Shown here piece after piece: positions 1 through 7,674 of a stretch of 41,990 nt of DNA; positions within the stretch are counted from its first letter, which is position 1; every line of letters begins with the position of its first letter. The notes under the pieces were generated by a model, which ran no database searches, was not told where the DNA came from, and saw nothing but the letters and a program-made list of their open reading frames with translations. The DNA comes from Candidatus Peregrinibacteria bacterium CG_4_10_14_0_2_um_filter_38_24 (lineage in GTDB: Bacteria; Patescibacteriota; Gracilibacteria; UBA1369; LOWO2-01-FULL-3), in the NCBI GenBank assembly GCA_002792535.1, contig PFOM01000021.1, forward strand, positions 1-41,990, read 5' to 3'. Position numbers and translations under genes: made by a program.

Positions 1-1
1 T

Positions 2-751
2 GAGGAAATAGATCTTAAGGCAAATGAGGTGGACTTGGCTCAAGGGAAAGAAGATGCGGCTTGTAAATATAGTCCTGATGGTATTTTGTGTGATGGCTTG
101 AAGAAAAAAACTCTTGAGGCTAAGCAGGCTTTTACTTTGGCTTTTAATCCCGAAGGGTTTGCCGGGAAACTTAAGCCTCAAATAGCTAGTAAAGAGGCTG
201 AGATAACGCAGAAGCAAGCAGAGCTGGATGCGAAAAATAAACAGCTAGATGATTACCTCTCTGGGCTGCTTGGTGGTTCTGGGGCTAATCCTCAAGGACT
301 TAATAATTATGGGAAAGGTGGTACTGTTTTGCCGGATACGGCGTATCAGGAGATTTCTGATTGTGAAGCTATTATGAGGTATGTTGATAGTCATCCTGTT
401 GAGATGGAGGAGGCTATTGGTGGCAGAAATGGAAAGATAAGCAAAATTACTGTGAAAGGAACTAATCCAAGCTATACCGATATACTGGGATGTGCTATTA
501 AGACAGGAGATGTGAAGTTTTGGATGGTGCCTTATTTTGCGAGGTATATTCTGGAATTTATTATTGGAATTTCCGGGTTGGCTTCTGTTGCGGGAATTGT
601 TTATGGAGGATATCTTTATCTTTTTGCGGGACTTTCGGACGATCAGCAGAAAGGGAAAAATGCCATCAAAAATAGTATTATTGCACTTGTGCTTACTTTG
701 TCCGCATGGGCTATAGTGAATATCGTGATTTCTGTTGTAACTGCACTCTAA
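2..751 (+). CDS. Pilin-like membrane protein of T4SS type, 5' partial
   Basis: The reading frame is open to the left edge, and the ORF-track start (GTG at 29) has no ribosome binding site, so the gene probably begins outside the window. The visible ~250 residues hold a polar, partly coiled-coil N-terminal part with Cys residues, followed by two C-terminal hydrophobic segments (around FARYILEFIIGISGLASV and IIALVLTLSAWAIVNIVISV) joined by a short charged loop. This two-helix tail resembles the VirB2/TrbC-like 'type IV secretion system pilin' proteins common in CPR genomes. The family assignment is inferred from hydrophobic layout, not from a catalytic motif. It ends seven bases before the convergent glycosyltransferase gene. 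The ATPase gene at 27885 could be a partner but lies far away. Confidence 0.6.
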   Translation, partial: EEIDLKANEVDLAQGKEDAACKYSPDGILCDGLKKKTLEAKQAFTLAFNPEGFAGKLKPQIASKEAEITQKQAELDAKNKQLDDYLSGLLGGSGANPQGLNNYGKGGTVLPDTAYQEISDCEAIMRYVDSHPVEMEEAIGGRNGKISKITVKGTNPSYTDILGCAIKTGDVKFWMVPYFARYILEFIIGISGLASVAGIVYGGYLYLFAGLSDDQQKGKNAIKNSIIALVLTLSAWAIVNIVISVVTAL

Positions 752-757
752 GGATTT

Positions 758-1882
758 TTAGTAGTATGTCTTTTGCCAGTGTTCCCATTTATCTTTGAGG
801 TAGCTTAGGAATTTATTTTCAAATTCTTGTTCGTCAAATTTTTCTGCGTGTTTTCTGATTTCTTTTGGGTCAAATTTGTTTTTAATTTTTTGATATTCTT
901 CTATTGCCGCTTTTAGATGTATTTCGTTTTGTTTGTCAAAAAATATCCCGGTTGTCCCCTCTTCTATTGAATCTATTGCTCCGCCTTTTTTGTATGCGAT
1001 TACCGGTCTTCCTGAAGCCATTGCTTCGATTGCCGTGATTCCAAAATCTTCCACTTGAGGGAAGATTAAAGCTTCACATTCGCTGTATAAAGTTCTTAAA
1101 GTTTTGTCGTCCGTATTTCCTATGAATTCTATATTTGCTTTTGCGGATGCTTTTAATTCTTTTTCGGCCAAGCCTGTTCCTACTATTTTTAATGGAAGTC
1201 CGATTTGATTGAATGTGTCTACTATTAAATCAAATTTTTTGTAAGGAGTCAGTCTTCCGACTGCCAAATAATATCCTCCGGTTTTTTCGGAGATTTTGAA
1301 ATCTGAGGCTTTTATCATCGGGTGAATGACCGAGGATGGTTTGTTGTAATATTTTTCTATGCGTTGTTTTGTAATAGTGGAATTTGCAACGAAATAATCC
1401 ACTCTTTCTGCTGATAATCTGTCCCACATGCGAAGTCCGTGAATTCTGCGTTTACCGAAAAATTTCAAAATCGGATTCATTTTGTAATTGTCGATGTAGC
1501 TGTGCCAATTGTCCCATGCGTATCTCATTGGAGTGTGGCAGTAACAAATATGCAGGGTTTCCGGTTTTGTGATAATTCCTTTTGCGCATGCATGTGAGCT
1601 TGAAATCACTATGTCAAAATTGCTGAGGTCGAAATTTTCGTAGGCGTAAGGCATCATTCCCAAATATATTTGGTGGTGATTTTTGGCGAATGGAAGATTT
1701 TGTATAAATGAAGTTGTTATTGCGGCCTTTTCAAATCCTTTGATCTTTTTTTCATTAAATATGGATGTAAAAATCGGCGCCTGCGGAAACATTTTATGCA
1801 AAAGCAGGTTTACTTTTTCCGCTCCGCCCGGATTTGTCATCCAGTCGAAGACCAGTGCGATTTTTGCTTTTGCTAAGGACAT
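758..1882 (-). CDS. Glycosyltransferase family 4 (GT-B fold)
   Basis: A 374-residue protein of the usual length for a GT4 sugar transferase. The N-terminal Rossmann half starts with KIALVFDWMTNPGGAEK, the glycine-rich acceptor-side loop of GT-B enzymes. The C-terminal half has YLAVGRLTPYKKFDLIV and the nucleotide-sugar motif EDFGITAIEAMASGRPV near residues 278-294, with the two glutamates of the EX7E signature. It most likely transfers a sugar from a nucleotide-sugar donor to a cell-surface glycan on the cytoplasmic face of the membrane; donor and acceptor cannot be read. It is the last gene of the minus-strand run that follows the PrsW-like gene with a 62-base gap. The ATG at 1882 is chosen because the first beta strand begins directly after it. 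Confidence 0.88.
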   Translation of the reverse strand: MSLAKAKIALVFDWMTNPGGAEKVNLLLHKMFPQAPIFTSIFNEKKIKGFEKAAITTSFIQNLPFAKNHHQIYLGMMPYAYENFDLSNFDIVISSSHACAKGIITKPETLHICYCHTPMRYAWDNWHSYIDNYKMNPILKFFGKRRIHGLRMWDRLSAERVDYFVANSTITKQRIEKYYNKPSSVIHPMIKASDFKISEKTGGYYLAVGRLTPYKKFDLIVDTFNQIGLPLKIVGTGLAEKELKASAKANIEFIGNTDDKTLRTLYSECEALIFPQVEDFGITAIEAMASGRPVIAYKKGGAIDSIEEGTTGIFFDKQNEIHLKAAIEEYQKIKNKFDPKEIRKHAEKFDEQEFENKFLSYLKDKWEHWQKTYY

Positions 1883-1944
1883 GAGGAGGTAAAAAAATCT
1901 TTCCTACATACTATTGTTTTTTACAATTAAATTCAACTGATAAG

Positions 1945-3273
1945 CTATAGTTTGAATGAATCGTCCCCTGCATATTTTGAAAGAATGTCTTTTTCCGGAG
2001 CTTTTATGACTGTTTCTTCCTGTATAAGTTGTGGAGATGTTTGAGTATTCGGCGATTGAGTCGTTCTGTTTTTTTCTTTTTTCGTGACGTATTTCGAAAT
2101 TATATTTTTGTCGTTTACGGATACGTCATCTTTTGTTTTTACGACTGTGCTAAGGATTGTTTTGTAGGTGTCTTTGTCGTCCAAGCGGTCCATCGCTTTC
2201 GCTTTGAATATTTTTATTACGTTGTTGTCGGGATCTCTTTCAAGGAGTCTTTCGCAAATATGTATTACATCGACATAGCGTTTTTCGTTGAACCACATGC
2301 CAAGAAGTTCGACTACCACTTCTTCGTCTTTTTTTGCGAGGGTTGATTTTTGTTTTATGGAAATGTCTTCTGCGAGCACTAAATTTCCCGCTTTTCTGCT
2401 AAGCAGGTATTTCAAATATGCATATCCTAATATTACAAAGATTATTACGGGTAACATTTTGTTGTATTGAAGGAGGTAGTTGTATGTTGCGTGAATAAAT
2501 ACGGCTAGGGCCAATCCTTTCATAACCATTTTTTGCTGGAAGGCTTGGCTTAGAGGTAATCCGAGTATTTTGGAGATCATTCTCTCGAAAATCGAAGCTT
2601 TTGATCCTGTGATTTTGTTCTGGGTGTTTATGTCTATGGCGAATTTTCCAATTCCGTAATGATATCCAAAAATACTTGAGAAAATCATGTGTGCGCAGGC
2701 CGTGAATACGGATCTAAATACGTACATGTTGATCAAATCCCCTGTTGAGATTGTTGCCCAATAGTTTGTCAGGTAGTAAATATTTTCGGCGAATGCGAAT
2801 CCAAGGGCTGAGGCAAGTGCGAATTTTATTGAATCATCGAGTGTTTTTATGAGAAGAGTGCGTTTATCTATGGAAATTATAACGTACATTTTTATAATTT
2901 CTTCGAGTGCGGCGAAGAGAATAAACATCGCGATGAAGCCTGTGTCTTGTCCGGTGAATGTGTTTTCTACGAATTTTGAGAGATTGAATTTTGACGTGAC
3001 TTCAAGTATTTGCTGAAAAATGTGTGGAAGTTGGATGATTGTGTCGGAAAATGGTATTTGAAAAAGGCCTTGTTCTAAAACTTCGAGTGGTGGATCCCAA
3101 ATCCATTGCAGTATTAAAAGTGCCGGCGGGGTCAGGCACCCCAATGCAAAAACAAGGGCTACGATGCCTTTGCCTTGTTCTGTTTTTTTAAAGAATATAT
3201 AGAGCCATACTGCGGCAGGAATAGCCGCGAAGAGTGTCGATACTACTAGAAGGAATGTTGGGTTAGAAAACAT
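1945..3273 (-). CDS. PrsW-family intramembrane protease with C-terminal TPR-like part
   Basis: 442 residues with several membrane spans in the first ~290. The PrsW signature elements occur in order: ALEEIIKMY near residue 122, FAFAENIYYL near 160, a later FTACAHMIFSS with His, and FIHATYNYL. These carry the glutamate and histidine residues of the glutamic-type membrane protease family (RsiW-degrading PrsW, CPBP-related). Residues ~315-380 look like a TPR-like helical repeat (ERLLERDPDNNVIKIFKAKA), and the tail is charged. In Bacillus PrsW cleaves the anti-sigma factor RsiW; here the neighbours are a STAS protein (23 bases upstream) and an RsbW-like ATPase, so a role in regulated proteolysis within a stress circuit is plausible but inferred. 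The substrate is unknown. Confidence 0.82.
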   Translation of the reverse strand: MFSNPTFLLVVSTLFAAIPAAVWLYIFFKKTEQGKGIVALVFALGCLTPPALLILQWIWDPPLEVLEQGLFQIPFSDTIIQLPHIFQQILEVTSKFNLSKFVENTFTGQDTGFIAMFILFAALEEIIKMYVIISIDKRTLLIKTLDDSIKFALASALGFAFAENIYYLTNYWATISTGDLINMYVFRSVFTACAHMIFSSIFGYHYGIGKFAIDINTQNKITGSKASIFERMISKILGLPLSQAFQQKMVMKGLALAVFIHATYNYLLQYNKMLPVIIFVILGYAYLKYLLSRKAGNLVLAEDISIKQKSTLAKKDEEVVVELLGMWFNEKRYVDVIHICERLLERDPDNNVIKIFKAKAMDRLDDKDTYKTILSTVVKTKDDVSVNDKNIISKYVTKKEKNRTTQSPNTQTSPQLIQEETVIKAPEKDILSKYAGDDSFKL

Positions 3274-3296
3274 TTTAAATGGCTCATTGTTTAGGT

Positions 3297-3830
3297 TTAG
3301 CTTTCAAATTTATATGCTCCGTCTGATGTGACCTGTGATGGGTCTGCTGGTGTAACGGGAGCAGGTGCCGGTTCTACGACCGGTGTGGTTGCTGGTTGTG
3401 CAACTGGTGCCGGTTCTACGACCGGTGTGGTTGCTGGTTGTGCAACTGGTGCCGGTTCTACGACCGGTGTGGTTGCGGTAGGCATTGCTGCTTTTGCGGC
3501 GTCGATTGATTCATAATTTTGCATCAATTGTGTAAGTCCAACGACTTGTAAAATGTCTAAAATGTTTGGTTTTGCTGAACAAATTGCGACTTTTCCGCCA
3601 AGTTCAGTGATTTTTCCGTATAAATCTGTCAAATATCCGATTGATTTTGAATTCATGTAGTCTAAACCTTGCATGTCGAAAATCATGCTTAACCCTTTTG
3701 GGGCATTTTCCAAGGCCTTGTAAATTCCTTGGATTTTTTCGTCAACATTGCTTTCGTCCAATTGTCCCGAAATATGGGCGACCTTAAGTGTTGGATTTAT
3801 GTTTTCTACGAGTATAGTTACTTCTGTCAT
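3297..3830 (-). CDS. STAS-domain anti-sigma factor antagonist with Pro/Ala-rich repeat tail
   Basis: 177 residues. Positions 1-115 form a STAS domain as in RsbV/SpoIIAA; the phospho-acceptor region reads LDYMNSKSIGYL, with Ser61 at the position phosphorylated in RsbV (Asn replaces the preceding Asp, and the usual Gly is Ser). The C-terminal ~60 residues carry a low-complexity TTPVVEPAPVAQPA unit repeated nearly three times. It lies 11 bases downstream of the RsbW-like ATPase gene on the same strand, the usual partner arrangement in partner-switching systems. Its expected role is to bind the ATPase when unphosphorylated and release the ATPase's target. The domain call is firm; the partners are inferred from context. 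Confidence 0.85.
   Translation of the reverse strand: MTEVTILVENINPTLKVAHISGQLDESNVDEKIQGIYKALENAPKGLSMIFDMQGLDYMNSKSIGYLTDLYGKITELGGKVAICSAKPNILDILQVVGLTQLMQNYESIDAAKAAMPTATTPVVEPAPVAQPATTPVVEPAPVAQPATTPVVEPAPAPVTPADPSQVTSDGAYKFES
3364..3478 (-). repeat. 42-bp in-frame tandem repeat in the STAS gene
   Basis: A 42-base unit (14 codons) begins at 3364 and 3406, and a partial third copy runs from 3448 to 3478. The copies are identical over the compared bases until the third diverges at its end. The near-perfect nucleotide identity points to recent slippage-type expansion. The unit encodes the Pro/Ala/Val/Glu linker at the C terminus of the STAS protein. Confidence 0.93.
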
Positions 3831-3841
3831 TCTTTTAATTG

Positions 3842-4351
3842 TTATGAATTAAGTACTATGGTTTCTGCTTTTTGAGGTAATCCTGATTTAAATCGAGGAT
3901 CTTTCAGAAATTTTTTAACGCTCACTCTTAGTCCTCCTTCCGCTCTGTCTTCAAATTTGATTTCGTCGCTCCATTCTCCGATGATTTTTACAAGTCCACG
4001 ACCTCTGATTCCTGTGAATTGATAGGCCGGTTCTCTTCTTTCATCGAATAATTTTTGTAGTTCTGCGGCTTTCATTCTGTTTTTTCCTGTTCCTGTGTCT
4101 TCGACGTCTATTTCTAGATAGTCATCTTTTGCATACATGAAAGTGATCCTGATCTCGCTTCCAGGGCTTGATCCATATTCAATTGCGTTATTGCAAAGTT
4201 CATCCACAACTGATTGAAATCTAAATGCCCACTTCTCTTCGAAGTTCGTTGTATTTTTGATCATATTTAGAGTGAAGTCTCTGATTCCCGACATAAAGTA
4301 TGCATTCGTCGGTAGAGTGATCGTTATTTTGGTTTTTGTGTTGTCTTCCAT
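3842..4351 (-). CDS. RsbW/SpoIIAB-like ATP-binding anti-sigma regulatory protein
   Basis: 169 residues with the GHKL (HATPase_c_2) motifs in order: N box VVDELCNNAIEYG (residues 48-60), G1 box DVEDTGTG (82-89) and G2-like GIRGRGLVKI (114-123). This matches serine kinases/anti-sigma factors that phosphorylate STAS antagonists. It is the first gene of a run with the STAS protein 11 bases downstream and PrsW after that. A well-formed promoter lies directly upstream (4373-4401). The length suits the family (about 140-170). Whether it binds a sigma factor or another output protein cannot be told; no SigB-type sigma gene is in the window. Confidence 0.87.
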   Translation of the reverse strand: MEDNTKTKITITLPTNAYFMSGIRDFTLNMIKNTTNFEEKWAFRFQSVVDELCNNAIEYGSSPGSEIRITFMYAKDDYLEIDVEDTGTGKNRMKAAELQKLFDERREPAYQFTGIRGRGLVKIIGEWSDEIKFEDRAEGGLRVSVKKFLKDPRFKSGLPQKAETIVLNS

Positions 4352-4372
4352 TTGTTTGTTTTAAGTTTTAAT

Positions 4373-4401
4373 ATTATAGCATTTTGCATAGCATAAGTCA
4401 A
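4373..4401 (-). promoter_or_regulatory. Promoter of the RsbW/STAS/PrsW run
   Basis: On the minus strand TTGACT (4396-4401) and TATAAT (4373-4378) are separated by 17 bases. The predicted start of transcription leaves a leader of about 15-20 bases before the ATG at 4351. Confidence 0.7.
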
Positions 4402-4413
4402 AGCGTTTGAGGT

Positions 4414-4557
4414 GGAAAAAGTTATAAATACATTCTGAAGCTTAAGCTTTTTTCTATTATTATCAATCTTTACTCTGTTTAGAACGCAATGCGCTTCATA
4501 ATATATTTACAACTTTTTCCAATAAAACATCCTAGCGATACTTACGCAATGCGTTCT
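4414..4557. repeat. Nested imperfect inverted repeats in intergenic DNA
   Basis: Arms 4414-4441 and 4493-4520 (28 bases each) are inverted copies with three mismatches and a 51-base spacer. A second pair, AGAACGCAATGCG at 4481-4493 and its inverted copy at 4545-4557 (one mismatch), interlocks with it. AAGCTTAAGCTT at 4438-4449 followed by a T run could add a small hairpin. The region lies between the end of the chorismate mutase gene and the RsbW-like promoter, so a terminator or a processed RNA structure is possible. Confidence 0.75.
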
Positions 4558-4587
4558 AAAAAATATTCACACATCTTCCATGTGCAA

Positions 4588-4818
4588 TTATTGTAATTTC
4601 CTCGATTCAGAAATGATTTTCTTGAAAATTTGGATTTCGTAGGGAGTTTTTAGTTTTTTTATGATCTCTTTTTCGCGATTTTTGTCTAGAATTGGGGTTT
4701 TTGAGAGTTTTTTTGCTTTTCCTATTCCTAGTGAAATCTTGGCTCTTTCTCTGATTAAATTCAGTATTTTTTCATCTATACGGTTTATTTCTTCTCTGAG
4801 TGGATTTATTGATTTCAT
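4588..4818 (-). CDS. Stand-alone chorismate mutase, AroQ type
   Basis: 76 residues, all helical, matching the core of AroQ-type chorismate mutases (usual core 80-95): LREEINRIDEKILNLIRERAKISLGIGKAKK, then ILDKNREKEI. The positions corresponding to the active-site Arg near the N terminus, the second Arg, the Lys of helix 1 and the D..RE motif of helix 2 are present. The reaction would be chorismate to prephenate. No other shikimate or aromatic amino acid gene is in the window, so it may serve an aromatic pathway encoded elsewhere or a different substrate. The short C terminus ends at SRKLQ. Confidence 0.75.
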   Translation of the reverse strand: MKSINPLREEINRIDEKILNLIRERAKISLGIGKAKKLSKTPILDKNREKEIIKKLKTPYEIQIFKKIISESRKLQ

Positions 4819-4916
4819 GTGTTTTTGTTATTTTGGCTTGCAAATAAGGCCCTTTTCTATTAGATTACTGCTACATTTATTTTATTTCAAGTTTGCTTTT
4901 TAACTCGTGGAATCCT

Positions 4917-4935
4917 GTCCGATGCAAGATCGGAC
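4917..4935 (+). promoter_or_regulatory. Hairpin in the rpsB leader
   Basis: GTCCGAT and ATCGGAC form a perfect 7-bp stem with a five-base loop, 44 bases before the rpsB start. S2 leaders carry autoregulatory structures in several bacteria, so this may be one. I could not match it to a specific described leader motif. Confidence 0.4.
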
Positions 4936-4978
4936 CATGACACGAACTAATATAAAGCGGGCGTAAACCACAAGGATT

Positions 4979-5665
4979 ATGGATAAAAAGCTTGCGCAAG
5001 AAATGTTCGATAATGCAGTTCACGTCGGACATCGCACACAAAAATGGAACCCACGTATGAAGAAATATTTATACGGGGAGAAAGATGGTGTGCATATTAT
5101 TAATTTGGAAAAGACATCTGAGGGGCTTGATAGAGCTCTCGCTTTCTTGGAAAAACTTGTTTCTGAGGGCAAGAATGTGCTTTTTGTTAGCACTAAACCT
5201 CAATCTCTAAAACTTGTTGAGGAGGCCGCAAAATCATGCGGAATGCCTTACGTAGTTTCAAGATGGATTCCTGGACTAATTACAAACTTCTCAACTCTTA
5301 AGAATAGAATTAAATACTTTGTTAATCTAAAGGCCGAAATGGCTTCCGGAGAATTTGATAAATATACAAAGAAAGAAGCGGCGAAACTAAAGAAAATTAT
5401 TGATACTCTTGAGTTGTCTTTAGGAGGTGTGCAGAACCTTAGGGGTGTACCTGATGCGGTTTTCGTTGTTGACACTGTTCGTGATAAAATTGCCGTGAAG
5501 GAAGCGAAAGTTGTTGGAATTCCTATTGTTGCTATTACTGATTCAAATTCGGATCCTACTGTTATCGGTTATCCAATTCCCGGTAATGACGATGCGTTGA
5601 AATCTTTGACCTATCTTGTAGGAAAGATTGTTGCTTCTTTGAATAAAGCAAGAAAAGCACAATAA
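4979..5665 (+). CDS. rpsB: 30S ribosomal protein S2
   Basis: 228 residues with family hallmarks: FDNAVHVGHRTQKWNPRMKKYLYG at the N terminus, VLFVSTKPQ, the RWIPGLITNFSTLKNRIKY segment and the C-terminal PDAVFVVDTVRDKIAVKEA and AITDSNSDPTVIGYPIPGNDDA. S2 assembles late on the small subunit near S1/S8. Start chosen at ATG 4979 because AAGGA sits 6-10 bases upstream. It is followed by tsf after 25 bases, the classic rpsB-tsf pair. The length is slightly short of the typical ~240, due to a trimmed C terminus. Confidence 0.97.
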   Translation: MDKKLAQEMFDNAVHVGHRTQKWNPRMKKYLYGEKDGVHIINLEKTSEGLDRALAFLEKLVSEGKNVLFVSTKPQSLKLVEEAAKSCGMPYVVSRWIPGLITNFSTLKNRIKYFVNLKAEMASGEFDKYTKKEAAKLKKIIDTLELSLGGVQNLRGVPDAVFVVDTVRDKIAVKEAKVVGIPIVAITDSNSDPTVIGYPIPGNDDALKSLTYLVGKIVASLNKARKAQ

Positions 5666-5690
5666 TTTTAGAAATTAATCCAATTTAAAA

Positions 5691-6464
5691 ATGGCTATTT
5701 CAATTGATCAAATAAAAGAATTGCGTGAAAGAACGGGTGTTTCGATGATGGCTTGTAAAAAGGCCTTGGAAGAAGCAAACGGAGACGGCCGTGTTGCAGT
5801 TGATATTTTGAGAAAGAAAGGTGAGGCTAAAGCGGAAGATAGAGCTGATAGAGTTGCTGGACAAGGTGTCGTTGCTATAAAATCAGAAGGTGGAAAAACG
5901 GCTATGGTTACTCTTCTTTGTGAGACTGATTTTGCGTCTCGTGGAGAAGATTTTATTGCGCTTGCTGACAATATTGTAGCGAGGCTTTTGAAAGGTGAAA
6001 TTTCTGTTAATGATAGCGATCTTCCTGAGGTTAAAGATTTTGGACTTAAGTCTGGAGAAAAAATTGAGATTGGAGGAATGGAGCTTATGGAAGGCGGAAA
6101 TGTTGGTTCTTATGTTCACAGTAATAAAAAAATCGGAGTTCTTGTTTCTCTTGAAGGAGGAAACGAAGATCTTGCGAAAGATATTGCTATGCATGTAGCG
6201 GCAATGAATCCGCAATTTATTTCGCCGGAAGAAGTTTTGCCTGAATTAGTGAAGAAAGAAAAGGAAATCTGGGCTGAGCAATTAAAGAATGAGGGGAAAC
6301 CTGCTGAAATTGTTGAGAAAATTATGCTTGGAAAAGAAAAAAAATTCAGAGAAGAAAATGCTTTGCTTAAACAGACTTTCGTAAAGGACCCCGAGAAGAT
6401 TATTGAACAATTACTGCAGGCTGAAAAAGCGAAATTAAAGGCTTTCAAAAGATTCGTAATATAA
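5691..6464 (+). CDS. tsf: Elongation factor Ts
   Basis: 257 residues. The N-terminal UBA-like domain reads IKELRERTGVSMMACKKALEEANGD, followed by the EF-Tu-contacting core with LCETDFASRGEDF (family TDFVARN), a dimerisation-type core with HVAAMNPQFIS, and C-terminal LLKQTFVKDPEKIIEQLL. EF-Ts exchanges GDP for GTP on EF-Tu in the cytoplasm. It is cotranscribed with rpsB and lies 10 bases before ribBA. No Shine-Dalgarno sequence is seen upstream of the ATG, as for many genes here. Confidence 0.97.
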   Translation: MAISIDQIKELRERTGVSMMACKKALEEANGDGRVAVDILRKKGEAKAEDRADRVAGQGVVAIKSEGGKTAMVTLLCETDFASRGEDFIALADNIVARLLKGEISVNDSDLPEVKDFGLKSGEKIEIGGMELMEGGNVGSYVHSNKKIGVLVSLEGGNEDLAKDIAMHVAAMNPQFISPEEVLPELVKKEKEIWAEQLKNEGKPAEIVEKIMLGKEKKFREENALLKQTFVKDPEKIIEQLLQAEKAKLKAFKRFVI

Positions 6465-6474
6465 AGAAACCACA

Positions 6475-7674
6475 ATGTTCGATAAAATAGAAGATGCAAT
6501 AAGGGCTATTGAGGGTGGTGGTTTTGTTGTTGTTCTCGACGACGAAGACAGGGAGAACGAAGGTGATCTTGTTATTTCTGCGGATGGAATCACTCCTGAA
6601 TCTGTTAATTTTATGATGAAAGAGGGGCGTGGACTTATTTGTGTGCCTGTTTCTTCCGAAATTGCGGAGAGGTTGAATTTTCACCCTATGGTAGAGGAAA
6701 ACACTGAGGTTCACAGATGTGATTTTACCGTTTCTGTTGATTACAATAATGGAACTTCTACTGGGATTTCTGCTTCGGATAGGGCGAAAACTATTTCTGC
6801 GATTGCTGAGAGTGGATCTTTGGCTGTCGATTTTGTTAGGCCTGGACATATATTTCCTTTGAGAGCTAAAGATGGAGGAGTTCTTGTTCGTGCCGGACAT
6901 ACCGAGGCTTCGGTTGATTTGGTGAAACTTGCTGGCCTGTCCCCTGCTGCGTCGATTTGCGAAATTACACGTGATGATGGCGAGATGATGCGTAGAGATG
7001 AACTCATTGAATTTGCAAAAAAACATAAATTTCCGGTAATTACCATAAAAGCCTTGATAGCTTATAGACGCGAAAAAGAAAAACTTGTCGAATTTGTTGC
7101 GGAGACGAATTTGCCGACAGAATTTGGTGATTTTTTGATGAAGGTTTATGTTGATAAAGTCGAAAGCAAAGAACATGTTGTCTTAATGAAAGGGAAAATT
7201 GACAATGAAAAAGGTGTTTTACTTAGAGTTCAAAGCGAATGTGTGACCGGTGAAGTTTTTAAATCTTTAAAATGTGATTGTGGACATCAACTTGAGTATG
7301 CTTTGAAAAAAATATCTGAGGAAGGAGATGGAATTGTTTTGTATGTTAGACAAGAGGGGCGTGGAATTGGGCTTGTTAATAAGGTAAAAGCGTATGCGTT
7401 GCAGGAACGGGGTTTTGATACAGTTACTGCAAATGAAGAACTTGGGCTTCCTGCAGATTTGCGTGATTATGGAATTGGGGCTCAGATACTTGCAGATCTT
7501 GGTGTAAAAAATATTAGACTTATGACGAATAATCCGATGAAAGTTGTTGGACTTGAGGCGTATGGCATAAAGATTCTGGAAATACTTCCTATAGAAGTTC
7601 CTCTTAATGATAAAAGTGTTTCTTATATGAAAACTAAGAAATATAAAATGGGACATATCTTAAAACATGTTTAG
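6475..7674 (+). CDS. ribBA: Bifunctional DHBP synthase / GTP cyclohydrolase II
   Basis: 399 residues, the full length of fused RibBA. Residues 1-200 are the 3,4-dihydroxy-2-butanone-4-phosphate synthase: DDEDRENEGDL at 22-32, then HTEASVDLVKLAG. Residues ~205-399 are GTP cyclohydrolase II: SECVTGEVFKSLKCDCGHQL with the three zinc cysteines, and RQEGRGIGLVNK. The two halves make both precursors of riboflavin, from ribulose 5-phosphate and GTP. It follows tsf by 10 bases and overlaps or abuts ribD, so translation of the two is probably coupled. The ribE and ribH genes are not in the window. Confidence 0.96.
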   Translation: MFDKIEDAIRAIEGGGFVVVLDDEDRENEGDLVISADGITPESVNFMMKEGRGLICVPVSSEIAERLNFHPMVEENTEVHRCDFTVSVDYNNGTSTGISASDRAKTISAIAESGSLAVDFVRPGHIFPLRAKDGGVLVRAGHTEASVDLVKLAGLSPAASICEITRDDGEMMRRDELIEFAKKHKFPVITIKALIAYRREKEKLVEFVAETNLPTEFGDFLMKVYVDKVESKEHVVLMKGKIDNEKGVLLRVQSECVTGEVFKSLKCDCGHQLEYALKKISEEGDGIVLYVRQEGRGIGLVNKVKAYALQERGFDTVTANEELGLPADLRDYGIGAQILADLGVKNIRLMTNNPMKVVGLEAYGIKILEILPIEVPLNDKSVSYMKTKKYKMGHILKHV

